64,000 nucleotides of DNA, from positions 1-64,000 of the forward strand of contig NZ_LT963428.1 in NCBI RefSeq assembly GCF_900199405.1, written 5' to 3'. Of the stretch, positions 24,212-32,765 are shown in pieces (within the stretch, counting starts at the first letter, position 1; each line of letters opens with the position of its first letter). This stretch comes from Beduinella massiliensis. GTDB lineage: Bacteria > Bacillota > Clostridia > Christensenellales > Aristaeellaceae. The position numbers were made by a program, and so were the translations under genes. The notes below the pieces were generated by a model. That model saw nothing but the letters and a program-made list of their open reading frames with translations, searched no databases and was not told the origin of the DNA.

Positions 24212-26668
24212 TCACTGGTTTTCCATGTAGATCATCTGCAGCTTTTTGTCCATTTCCTTGGCCATCTGCTCGGCGTCGATCTGACCGCCGAGGTAACGGG
24301 TCAGGATTTCCTGAATCTGGGCGAGGCCGCCGTTTTCGTCGCTGTAGGACAGGAGCTGCGACCTGTTGCCCATGACCATGTTGCCCGCGAGCTGGCGGTA
24401 ATTGGCGATCGATTCCGCGCTGATGGACCACTCGTTCTGGCTGTACTCCTCGATCCACTCCTTGTAGGAATCGATCTGCGCCTGGATGTCCACCCGCTCG
24501 ACCTCGTCCGCCTTTTCGAGCTGATCCTCCAGTTCTTTGAGGTACTTGTTCATGCTCTTGAGGTTGCTGTCGTAGTACGGGTCGCGCACGGGCTCCGAAC
24601 GGTCGGGATGGATCATGTAATCCAACTCTTTTTGCATGTTCGCGGCGCAGTACTCCAGGTACTGGAGCGCGAGGTCCGCGTTCTTGGAGTTGGGGTTCAC
24701 GACGTAGACCTGCATGTCCGCCAGCATCGCCGGGCTCTCGCCCTCCTCGAAGGTCATCGGCGGGATGTTCCGGATGACGTTGTCGGCGTCGTAGTACATG
24801 CGCCCCAGCATGTTGTAGGAGTAGGTTTCAAACAGCCACTTGCGGTTGAACAGCTCGTTGGCCGCGTCCATCTCCTCCTGCGTCATCGTGGACCAGTCGT
24901 AGGTGGGAAGCTCCATCGCCTCCACCTGCCGGATGGCGCCCACGAACTTGGGGTCGGAGAGGGAAAGCGGCGCGTCGCCCGTGTCGTACTGGGCGATGTA
25001 CTGCTGAAGCAGCAGGCCGAAGAGCTGCTCCTTGCCGCTGTAGAGGTTGATGTAGCAGTACTCCGGGTTCTCCTCGGCGCGGTTTTCTTCCCAGTCCACC
25101 AGGCCCTCGAAGAACTGGTCGAAGGTCGTGGGCATCTCGCCCATGCCCAGCTTTTCCCAGGCCGACTCGTTGAACATCCAGGCGTTGAGGTTGAAGGACT
25201 GCGGGAAGCCGTAGAGCTTGCCGTCCTTCATGATCGCCTCCGCGATCTGCGGGTACATGGTCGCGACGTCGTCCATCAGCACCTTGGAGTCGGACAGGTC
25301 GGAGAGGTAGCCCTTTTCCATGAGCTGCGTGAAGCCCGAGCGCAAATCCACCACGTACAGATCGACGTTGCTGTCCCCGGACATCATGTCGTTGCGGATG
25401 GATTCCGCGCCGGAGAGCCAGCGGTTTACGAACACCAGCGGCACGTTCGGGTTTTCATCCGCAAAGCCGCGGGCTGTGTCGTCCATGTAGCCGCCGAGGA
25501 CGCGCAGCGCGCGCTCCGGGCGCTGGGAGGGGTCGAGCGAGCGCACGTACAGCCCGTCGTAGGACTCCAGCGCGTAGTAGCCGCCCGCGAGGATGCCCGC
25601 CACCGCCTCGTCGCTCACGCCGTTGGTGGAGACGTAGGCGACGGATTCAAACGTCTGCCCGTCCTTGGTGGCGAAGACCTCGCCCTCCTGGAAGAAGTAG
25701 AGCGTGTCGCTTTCCGCGTCGTAGGTAAAGCCGCCCGCGTTGTAGGACAGGCCCGTGGAGGACGGATCGCTGTTGTCGCGCGAGGCGATGAGGGTCGCGG
25801 TCACCGCGTCGGACGCGGGATCGTAGATCTGCACCTTCTTGCCCCAATCGTCATCCGAGCCGTAGCCGCCGATGAGCACCTTGCCGTCCTTGTAGGGCAC
25901 GATGTTCATCGCGCCCTTGGCGGAAAGATCGGTGCGCTCGCCGGTCGCGAGGTCGTACTTCACCAGCAAAAACTCGTTGTAGCTGTAGCTGCTGGACTGC
26001 GGCCCCAGCGAGGCGTACAGCGCGCCGTCCATGAGCGTGAAGCTGCTCACGTTGCGGGCGTAGCTGTAATCGCCGTCCTGAACGGTCATGTCGTCCCACG
26101 AGAGGTTCACCGTCTTTTGGATGAACCCGTCCACGACCGGGCCGTAAGCGCCGGTCAGCGCGTTGACGCCGTAGAGCTGGTCCCCGCCCGTGACGAGGTA
26201 GGTCGGGAAGCTCTCGTACTGCGCGCGCTGCTCGTCCGACAGCTCCATCTCGTCCAGATTCATGCCGTTGCCGGAGTAGCGGAGGCTGGAGCTGTTTTCG
26301 ATCTTGCTGTAGTCGAAGAGCGTCTCCAGCTCTTGCGCGCCGCCCGCGTACGCGTACAGGCGCTGGCCGCGGATGTACAGCTTGCCGCCGGAGATGGCGA
26401 CGTCGTCCGCGTAATCGTAGGAATCCCCTTCCTGCGTGCGCGGGAAGATCGTCGCGTTGCCGCCGGAGGCGGCCTTGATCATCGGGGCGTCGGAAACCTC
26501 TCCTTCGTCGTCGTCCCCGACCGGCGTCGCCACGCCGCTGACGCCCCCATCGATGACCACGCCGCCCCCGCCGGAGCCTCCGCCGATCATGATGCCGGCG
26601 GCCTGCGCATAAGTCGTTGAAAGCATGAGCATGAGCGCCATCACGAGCGCCATCGTCTTCTTCATCAT
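24212..26668 (-). CDS. Exported beta-propeller / solute-binding protein fusion (copy 1)
   Basis: The 818-residue protein has a signal peptide ending AQAA with no lipobox, a Gly-rich spacer (GGGSGGGG), then about 320 residues of beta-propeller-like repeats (ISGGKLYIRGQRLYAY, SFTLMDGALYASLG, DTLYFFQEGEVFATKDG). From about residue 388 (RALRVLGGYMDDTARGF) follows a family 1-type extracellular solute-binding domain with ADENPNVPLVF and WMFNESAWEKLGMGEMP. Ordinary sugar-binding proteins are about 420-550 residues, so the propeller is an addition. The ATG follows GGAGG at 7 nt. It probably feeds the two downstream permeases. The paralogue at 26870 is upstream. Confidence 0.82.
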   Translation of the reverse strand: MMKKTMALVMALMLMLSTTYAQAAGIMIGGGSGGGGVVIDGGVSGVATPVGDDDEGEVSDAPMIKAASGGNATIFPRTQEGDSYDYADDVAISGGKLYIRGQRLYAYAGGAQELETLFDYSKIENSSSLRYSGNGMNLDEMELSDEQRAQYESFPTYLVTGGDQLYGVNALTGAYGPVVDGFIQKTVNLSWDDMTVQDGDYSYARNVSSFTLMDGALYASLGPQSSSYSYNEFLLVKYDLATGERTDLSAKGAMNIVPYKDGKVLIGGYGSDDDWGKKVQIYDPASDAVTATLIASRDNSDPSSTGLSYNAGGFTYDAESDTLYFFQEGEVFATKDGQTFESVAYVSTNGVSDEAVAGILAGGYYALESYDGLYVRSLDPSQRPERALRVLGGYMDDTARGFADENPNVPLVFVNRWLSGAESIRNDMMSGDSNVDLYVVDLRSGFTQLMEKGYLSDLSDSKVLMDDVATMYPQIAEAIMKDGKLYGFPQSFNLNAWMFNESAWEKLGMGEMPTTFDQFFEGLVDWEENRAEENPEYCYINLYSGKEQLFGLLLQQYIAQYDTGDAPLSLSDPKFVGAIRQVEAMELPTYDWSTMTQEEMDAANELFNRKWLFETYSYNMLGRMYYDADNVIRNIPPMTFEEGESPAMLADMQVYVVNPNSKNADLALQYLEYCAANMQKELDYMIHPDRSEPVRDPYYDSNLKSMNKYLKELEDQLEKADEVERVDIQAQIDSYKEWIEEYSQNEWSISAESIANYRQLAGNMVMGNRSQLLSYSDENGGLAQIQEILTRYLGGQIDAEQMAKEMDKKLQMIYMENQ

Positions 26669-26869
26669 CCTATTTCCTCCATCTTCCTCGCGGCAGGCAG
26701 GCGTCGCCTACCCCACGACATAGTGTGTATGATTCGACCCCGGACGCGCATTTCCTGTCTTTGCGGAAAAATTGCCGCACACTTGCCTGCCCGTCCAGTT
26801 TTTAACCATCCATATGACGGGAATCCCCCGCGTTTTCTTTCCATTCTCATGATTTTCTAATGAAAAACA

Positions 26870-29065
26870 TTACGCGCCTTCCAGCTGGATCATGCGCGCC
26901 TTTTGCGTCAGCTCCGAAAGGAACGCGTCGAGATCGAGCTGCCCCGCCAGATAGCGGTCCAGCAGCGTGTACACCTGCTCCGCTCCCCCGTCGTAGGTGA
27001 GCAGGGGCGCGGAGGAGATCAGCACGCCCTGCGGGGCGATTTCGCGCCAGCGGGCGATCGCCTCCGCGCTCACGCGCCACCTGTTTTCCTCCGTGTTTTG
27101 GAGCCATGCGTCGTAGTAGTCGATCAGCGCGTCGTAGTCGGGCTTGTCGGCCTCGTGCGCCGCCTCGCGCAGCGCGCGCGCCTCCTCAAGGCCCGAGCGC
27201 ATGTCGCGGACGATCGCCTCGAAGTCCTCCACGAGCACGGGCTCGTCGTTCGCGGGCGAGATCAGGCGCGCGCTCTCCGGCCCCAGGGCCGTCAGCGCGC
27301 ACTCCAGGTAGGAGGTCGCCAAATCGGCGTTCTTGCTCTGCGGGTTCGCGAACAGCACCATGCCGTAAAGCGCCGCGGAGCCCGGCCTCCCCTCCTCAAA
27401 GGGCGGCATGGGCAAAAGGTGTGTCCTGCCCCCGTCCGCGCTCTGCCACGTGGTCTTCCCCTCCGCAAAGGGGTCGCCGCACAGGCTGACGATCGACGCC
27501 CTGCTGTTCAGCCGATTCTGCTCCTCGCGCTCGCCTTCCGACAGGGATTCCCAGTCGTCCCCGCTTTTGGGCAGGGCCGCGATCTTCTCCAGCGCGTCCC
27601 GCAGGGCGGGATTCGTAAAATCGACCGCTTCGCCCTCCCGGCTGTATTGCAGGATGAAGGTCTCCAGCGCCAGGCGCGCGAGCTGCGCGGGCGCGCCGTA
27701 GTAGTTGTACAGGGCGACGTCCGGGTTGTCCTGCGCAAAATCCCGCTCCCAGCGGACGATCAGGTCGAGCAGCTCCCCGAAGGTCTTCGGGTATTCGCCC
27801 AGATCGTAGCGCGCCCAAAGGGCCGTGTCCACCGCGAGCAGGTTCTCCGCGGAGACGTAGCTGTAAACGGCCGCGGGCGCGCCGTCCTTCGTGCGCACCG
27901 CGTCCGCAAGCGCGGGGTACAGGCTCTGCGTGAAGCGCGAGATCGCCTCGCTCGCGGACAGGTCCAGCGCGTAGTCCTTGTCGATCAGCTCGCGCACGCC
28001 GCCCTCCATATCGAGGGTGAACACGTCGATGCCCTGCTCGCCGCCGGTGATCGCCTGCGCGATGCCCGCGGCGCTCTCGAAGTACACCTCCGCCGGGACG
28101 ACGGGCACGTCCGGATAGCGCTCGTGAAACGCGCGCGCCACCTCGTCGTCTACGCCGCCCTGCACCACCAGCACGCGCTCGGGCAGGTCCGCCGGGTCGA
28201 GCGATGAGACGTACAGCGACTGCGAGAGCCGCGCGGCGTAGCGCCCGTCCGCCAGCAGCAGGCCGTCCCCGACGTAAGCCTCCGGCAGATAGGCCGCGAT
28301 CTCGGGCTGGCCGTCTCTGGGCAGCCGCAAAACGGTCGCGGACTGCACGTAGTAGCAGGCATCCTGCGCCTCGCTGTAGACGACGCCCGCGGCGTAGCCC
28401 TCCTCGAAGGTCGCGAACGTCTCGCCCAGGGCGCGCGCGGCGGGATCGTACGCCACCGCGTTCAGGCTGCCGTCCTTTCCGCGCAGCAGGAGCAGCAGTT
28501 CGCCCGCCCGATAGGGCACGAGGCCTTCGAGCTGCTCATCCCCCGTTTGCAGCAGCTCGCCCTTGCCGGTGGAGACGTCGAAGGCCGCGAGCTGCGCGCG
28601 GTAGTCGTTCGTAAAGTCGCCGCTGACCACGGCGTACAGCCTGCCGGAGAGCACGGCGGCGTCCTCCACCCAGCGGTAGACCGTCTCGCCGTCCTCCGAC
28701 GTCTGCATGAAGCCGGCGCTCAGCGCCACGTCCCAGGAGACGCCCGCGTCCCCGACGCGGCCCAGCTCGCCGGTCGCCTGGCGGTAGGCGTAGACCGTGC
28801 CGTCGTCCGAGGAAATCAGCAGCTCGCTGCCGCCCTGCGTCCCGAAGAGCCATTCGGCGTCGCCCTCGCCCGGCCAGCGGTACAGACCGCCGCCCGTGAG
28901 CAGGTAGACCTCGCCGCCGCTCGCGGCCATGGACTGGGTGACCACGTATTCCTCCACCCTGTCCGCGGGCGCGGACAGGGCGACCTGATCGCCCGCGGCC
29001 GACGCAAGCGGCGCGGCGCAAAACAGCAGGCAGAGCGCCGTCAAAATGCCAAGGGTGCGTTTCAT
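26870..29065 (-). CDS. Exported beta-propeller / solute-binding protein fusion (copy 2)
   Basis: The 731-residue protein has a signal peptide ending ASAAGD, a propeller-like region (about 40-295: GGEVYLLTGGGLYRWPG, VLSGRLYAVVSGDF, GLVPYRAGELLLLL) and a solute-binding domain from about residue 300 (PERVLVVQGGVDDEVARAF). The junction 'SLDP..-PER-L-V-GG' is shared with the gene at 24212, so the two are tandem paralogues. Copy 2 is shorter and much diverged. The ATG at 29065 follows GGGGAGGGGAACGCG. The two binding proteins may give one permease pair two specificities. Confidence 0.8.
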   Translation of the reverse strand: MKRTLGILTALCLLFCAAPLASAAGDQVALSAPADRVEEYVVTQSMAASGGEVYLLTGGGLYRWPGEGDAEWLFGTQGGSELLISSDDGTVYAYRQATGELGRVGDAGVSWDVALSAGFMQTSEDGETVYRWVEDAAVLSGRLYAVVSGDFTNDYRAQLAAFDVSTGKGELLQTGDEQLEGLVPYRAGELLLLLRGKDGSLNAVAYDPAARALGETFATFEEGYAAGVVYSEAQDACYYVQSATVLRLPRDGQPEIAAYLPEAYVGDGLLLADGRYAARLSQSLYVSSLDPADLPERVLVVQGGVDDEVARAFHERYPDVPVVPAEVYFESAAGIAQAITGGEQGIDVFTLDMEGGVRELIDKDYALDLSASEAISRFTQSLYPALADAVRTKDGAPAAVYSYVSAENLLAVDTALWARYDLGEYPKTFGELLDLIVRWERDFAQDNPDVALYNYYGAPAQLARLALETFILQYSREGEAVDFTNPALRDALEKIAALPKSGDDWESLSEGEREEQNRLNSRASIVSLCGDPFAEGKTTWQSADGGRTHLLPMPPFEEGRPGSAALYGMVLFANPQSKNADLATSYLECALTALGPESARLISPANDEPVLVEDFEAIVRDMRSGLEEARALREAAHEADKPDYDALIDYYDAWLQNTEENRWRVSAEAIARWREIAPQGVLISSAPLLTYDGGAEQVYTLLDRYLAGQLDLDAFLSELTQKARMIQLEGA

Positions 29066-29155
29066 CGCGTTCCCCTCCCCTTTATGTAAGATTAGGATGT
29101 CAGCCATAAGACGCACGGAAGGCGCGTTTTCTTGCGCGTGGGAAAATGCGGGATT

Positions 29156-30364
29156 TTAGTGGGCGTAGGTGATGGAGCGCATGATCTGTTCGATTTCCGG
29201 GGACGGCGCGTCTGCGTAAAGGCTGCCACTGATGTACAAATAGAAATTTCCGTTTACGAGCGTACAATAATATTCCATTGCCATGGGAAAATCTCTGCAA
29301 ACGAACGTGTCGTTGTCAAGCGTCATCTGACAACGTTTTATCTGATAATAGTATTGTACGCCGTTGATCTCAATGATTTCGCCGCCCGCCTGCGCATTCT
29401 GTTCAACGAACGCAAAACGCAGCTTATCCCGAATGGGAAGTCCCGCAAACACCTGCTGCATCGCCGCGTCCATCGTCTCCGGCAGGTCGACGTACTCGAG
29501 GAGCATATCAAACGTCTGAATCAGCCTTTCGCGGGAGAACAATGGGCTATCCATCACAAAATCCGAACGCTTGTACTTGGTTTTGTCCGATGCGCTCATC
29601 TGGCCATAGCCATCTATCTGCTGCACAGAAAAGGAGTTCATTCCATTGTAAGATTCGGTTAAATCTCCATCGATGCCCCGTGAAGTCGACGGCGCTCTCC
29701 ACCCCTCGGGGAGGGTAAATTCTACGCCGCTGGCGAGTCGCACGGGGATTTCTTTTGCGTCCTCCACCGGCGCTCCTCTAAAATAATTAGGACGCCCAAT
29801 CAGGATCAGGTTGTCTACCAAATCGGCCAGCATCGCGTCGAGCTCTGCTCCCCATTCCTCGCCGATCGACGTGCCGGAAATTTGTAGCATGTATCCATCC
29901 AATACCGTCATATAGGTTTTCTTTTCCATCTGGATCAGCTCTTTCCCCGCCTCCTGGTCATACACGATAAAGGGAGCCTGCCGGTGCAAAAGAATTCTCG
30001 CGTTGCTCGACGAATTCTGGAAGTTGGTTAAATTGACCACCTCAATAATATCCATCAATTTAGACTGTGCAAAGTCATTGGATGCCGCCAGGGGGATCGA
30101 AAATATGGAAATCATTCCCAACGGATGATCGGCAATGCCTACCAGCAAAAGGTTGTCTTCCTCCATAGCGGCTTCAATCTCGGCGGCGCTAGCGCCGAAC
30201 ATCGCCGCCTGTTCCTCCGTCACGCTGCCGCGCACGCAAAAAACTCCCTCCGGCAGCTCCACCGAAACGCGCCCGTCCATCAGCTCCACGCGCTCCCCCA
30301 GCGCGGGCAGGGCCACGGCGAGCAGCGCGCACAGCACGCACACGAAAAACAGCCTCTTCTTCAT
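29156..30364 (-). CDS. Secreted hypothetical protein (402 aa)
   Basis: A signal peptide (MKKRLFFVCVLCALLAVALP, cut near ALGE) precedes a soluble protein with two similar-looking halves, each with 'RVELMDGRVSVELPEGVF' or 'VRLASGVEFTLPEGWR' type beta strands and aromatic-rich segments. Base composition is visibly lower in GC than its neighbours over 29200-30200. The ATG at 30364 follows a GGGGGA site. I do not recognise the family. It reads in the same direction as the propeller/binding-protein cluster and lies 90 bp upstream of it, so it may belong to that unit. Confidence 0.7.
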   Translation of the reverse strand: MKKRLFFVCVLCALLAVALPALGERVELMDGRVSVELPEGVFCVRGSVTEEQAAMFGASAAEIEAAMEEDNLLLVGIADHPLGMISIFSIPLAASNDFAQSKLMDIIEVVNLTNFQNSSSNARILLHRQAPFIVYDQEAGKELIQMEKKTYMTVLDGYMLQISGTSIGEEWGAELDAMLADLVDNLILIGRPNYFRGAPVEDAKEIPVRLASGVEFTLPEGWRAPSTSRGIDGDLTESYNGMNSFSVQQIDGYGQMSASDKTKYKRSDFVMDSPLFSRERLIQTFDMLLEYVDLPETMDAAMQQVFAGLPIRDKLRFAFVEQNAQAGGEIIEINGVQYYYQIKRCQMTLDNDTFVCRDFPMAMEYYCTLVNGNFYLYISGSLYADAPSPEIEQIMRSITYAH

Positions 30365-30402
30365 TTGTTCGTCCCCCTTTTCCTTGGTCGTAAATGCAAA
30401 CA

Positions 30403-30662
30403 GGGCGGACATGCCCATGTCCGCCCACAGAGCATCAACAAAGTAACGGAATACCAGAGAGGATGCATGAAGGGGAGACTTCCCCTTCATATGGAATCGT
30501 ATCGACCGGCTTTGCCGGTCGGGCGGGGCGTTTTCCGTAGACAAATGCGCAGCATTTGCGGAGGAAAACATCACCCGTACCTTCGTGCAAAATGAACCTT
30601 CATTTTGCACGAGGCCATCGACCCAGTCGATGGCCAGAGGGCGGACATGCCCATGTCCGCCC
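30403..30662. repeat. Dispersed multi-hairpin repeat element, copy 1
   Basis: The 24-bp hairpin GGGCGGACAT-gccc-ATGTCCGCCC occurs at both ends (30403-30426 and 30639-30662). Between them lie further hairpins in series: GAAGGGGA-gac-TTCCCCTTC, GACCGGC-ttt-GCCGGTC, an AAATGC-gca-GCATTT core inside TTTTCC/GGAAAA, CGTGCAAAATG/CATTTTGCACG and CATCGAC/GTCGATG. The inner 175 bp is nearly identical to 54072-54249 and partly matches the reverse of 44176-44308. It occupies the 309-bp gap between two genes and may act as a terminator block. Confidence 0.9.
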
Positions 30663-30673
30663 CCAAGCGCCCT

Positions 30674-31558
30674 TTACAGATTTTCCGCGACCACCTTTTC
30701 CACGTGCGCCTTCTGCGCGTCGGTGAGGCGCGGGAACGGACGGCGGCACTCGCCCGCGTCGATGCCCTGCACGTTCAGGATGTGCTTGATCGACGGGAAG
30801 AGGCTGCACTCCACCAGCGCCTGCATGATGTGGTTGGCGCGCGTCTGAAGGCGCTGCGCCGCCTCGATGTCCCGGCGGGCGTAGGCGTCCTCGATCTGAA
30901 CGAACAGCGGCAGCGTGAAGTTGAACGTCGAGCCGATGGCCCCGTCCGCGCCCAGGATGCGCGCGCCCAGGTACACCTCGTCGTAGCCGCCGTAGATCAC
31001 CAGGCCCGGGTTCAAATCCCGCAGCCGCTCGATCTGGTGCAGGTTGAGGCTGGTCTGCTTCACGCCCGCGATGGTGCCGTCCGTCAGCATGCGGCGAATC
31101 TCCGGGTGCGAAAGGTCGATCTCCACGCCCGTGTTGCCCGGAAAGTTGTACAGAAACAGCGGCAGGTCCACCGCCTCGCGGATGTCGCGGAAGTAGCGGG
31201 CGATGTTGTCCATGCCGAACTTATAATAGAAGGGAACGGTCGAAACCAGCGCGTCGTAGCCGAGCGCGGCGGCGCGCTTCGCGTAGTCGATGGCCTCGTC
31301 GGTGGAAATCGCGGCGCAGCTCGCCATCAGACGCGTCCTGCCCCTGAACTGCGCGGCGACCTCGAAGCCGCGCACGCGCTCCTCGTGGCTCATCAGGAAG
31401 CACTCGCCGCTGCTGCCCCCCAGCAGCATGCCGCTTGCGCCCTGCGATAGGGTGCGCTCGATGATCGCGCAAAGCGCGCCCTCGTTCAACCGGTTCTGCC
31501 CGTCAAAGGGCGTCACCAGCGCGACAAAAAAGCCGCCCATGCCCTGCATCTTCTCCAT
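30674..31558 (-). CDS. Dihydrodipicolinate synthase / N-acetylneuraminate lyase family aldolase
   Basis: This 294-residue (beta/alpha)8 class I aldolase has the substrate motif GGSSGECFLMSHEER (family GGTTGE), the tyrosine in FLYNFPGNTG and the Schiff-base lysine in IAGVKQTSLN. Family members condense or split pyruvate with an aldehyde, in lysine synthesis, sialic-acid or sugar-acid catabolism. The altered motifs, and the absence of lysine genes nearby, favour a catabolic aldolase, but the substrate cannot be fixed. The ATG at 31558 follows AGGA at 9 nt. Confidence 0.85.
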   Translation of the reverse strand: MEKMQGMGGFFVALVTPFDGQNRLNEGALCAIIERTLSQGASGMLLGGSSGECFLMSHEERVRGFEVAAQFRGRTRLMASCAAISTDEAIDYAKRAAALGYDALVSTVPFYYKFGMDNIARYFRDIREAVDLPLFLYNFPGNTGVEIDLSHPEIRRMLTDGTIAGVKQTSLNLHQIERLRDLNPGLVIYGGYDEVYLGARILGADGAIGSTFNFTLPLFVQIEDAYARRDIEAAQRLQTRANHIMQALVECSLFPSIKHILNVQGIDAGECRRPFPRLTDAQKAHVEKVVAENL

Positions 31559-31716
31559 CAGACCGAATCCTCGCTTTCCTGTGTCCTTTGTTCCGGCTTT
31601 TATTGTAGGCGGCGCGAAAGCGCCTGTCAAGGACAGGCCGAAAAACTTTCCGTTCCCGGAACAATCCGCCGCGAAAATGCGTTACAATAGTAGGCGTGAT
31701 TTGGAAGGAGGCCCCT

Positions 31717-32727
31717 ATGATGATGAAGAAATTTTTGCTGCTCTCCCTGTGCCTGGCCGTGCTCGTCTGCGCCCTGCCCGCATCCTCGCTCGCCGCGCGC
31801 GGGAAGGAACCCCTCTACACCTGCGACCTCGACGCCGCGGGCACGCAGGCGTTCCTCTCCGAGCGCTACTTCAAGGCGCGCTACGTGCAGGTGAAGGCCA
31901 CCGTGCCCGAAGGATCGCAGGTGCGCCTCAAGGTGATCCTCGACGAAAACGAGACGCCCGACAGCCGGGACAAGACGGTCTTCAACCGCGTGTTCAAAAA
32001 CGCGAAGGCTGCCTTTACGTCGCCCGAAATCTTTCTGGACTTCAAGAAATCCGCGACCGTCCCCTACCGCGTGGAGCTGTACGCGGACGACGCGCTTCTT
32101 TCCAGCACCTACATCTACCGTATGCTGCTCGTCTTAAACAACAACACCGTCTGCACGCGCGGCATCCGCTTCCGCGACATCGACGAGGGGATCACCAGCC
32201 AGTGGATGATGTTCACCCCCGTCGACCTGTACGACATCGAGCCGAACTACGGCGTCAAGGTGCTGGACCTGGTGGGCAGCAACATGTACCTGGTGGGCAA
32301 GCTGCAAATCGTCCGCAACTACGACCGGTTCCTCCTCACCATGACGGACATCGACACGTATGAGGGCGAGACGCGCGAAAAGGACGCGCCCTACACCGTG
32401 CCGGACGACCCCTACGCCCCGGTCATCGACGACCACGAAATCACCTTCGGCAAGCAGTCTATCTGCCTGTACCCCTCGCTTAAAAGCGTCACCGGTGTGG
32501 AGCCCGCCGACATGCCGCGCCACTTCAAGCTGGACACCTGGTATTCCATCACGCGCGACCTGTACGGCGAGGCGCGGGCGCTCCTTTACCTGAACGGCCG
32601 CGTCAGCTACGACCCCAACGGCCTGCTGCGCATCGGGGATTCGTTTGAAAGCGATTACATTCAGGATTTGGTGGACCTGATGGATTCCTTCCCCGACTAC
32701 GAGAACGCCGACGGCTCGAACGGCTGA
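31717..32727 (+). CDS. Secreted hypothetical protein (336 aa)
   Basis: The signal peptide is MMMKKFLLLSLCLAVLVCAL with cleavage near SSLA-ARG. The mature protein is beta-rich: SERYFKARYVQVKATVPEGS, TVPYRVELYADD and MPRHFKLDTWYSITRDLYGEA. It ends in an acidic tail. An AAGGAGG site lies 5-8 nt upstream of consecutive ATG codons. A second secreted-protein gene starts 38 bp downstream, so they form a two-gene operon ending at the 34085 terminator. I do not recognise the family. Confidence 0.7.
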   Translation: MMMKKFLLLSLCLAVLVCALPASSLAARGKEPLYTCDLDAAGTQAFLSERYFKARYVQVKATVPEGSQVRLKVILDENETPDSRDKTVFNRVFKNAKAAFTSPEIFLDFKKSATVPYRVELYADDALLSSTYIYRMLLVLNNNTVCTRGIRFRDIDEGITSQWMMFTPVDLYDIEPNYGVKVLDLVGSNMYLVGKLQIVRNYDRFLLTMTDIDTYEGETREKDAPYTVPDDPYAPVIDDHEITFGKQSICLYPSLKSVTGVEPADMPRHFKLDTWYSITRDLYGEARALLYLNGRVSYDPNGLLRIGDSFESDYIQDLVDLMDSFPDYENADGSNG

Positions 32728-32765
32728 GCCGCTGGGCGGGATGAACGATGAAGGAGGCGCTTTTG

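Noticed and set aside
22168-26620. Long plus-strand frames of 735 and 838 codons opposite the permease and binding-protein genes
   Set aside because: They show the composition of shadow frames (His, Arg, Val runs) and no domain. The minus-strand frames have signal peptides, SD sites and clear families.
30403-30662. Insertion sequence with transposase
   Set aside because: The element is about 260 bp, has no coding capacity and no clear target-site duplication. It is listed as a repeat instead.
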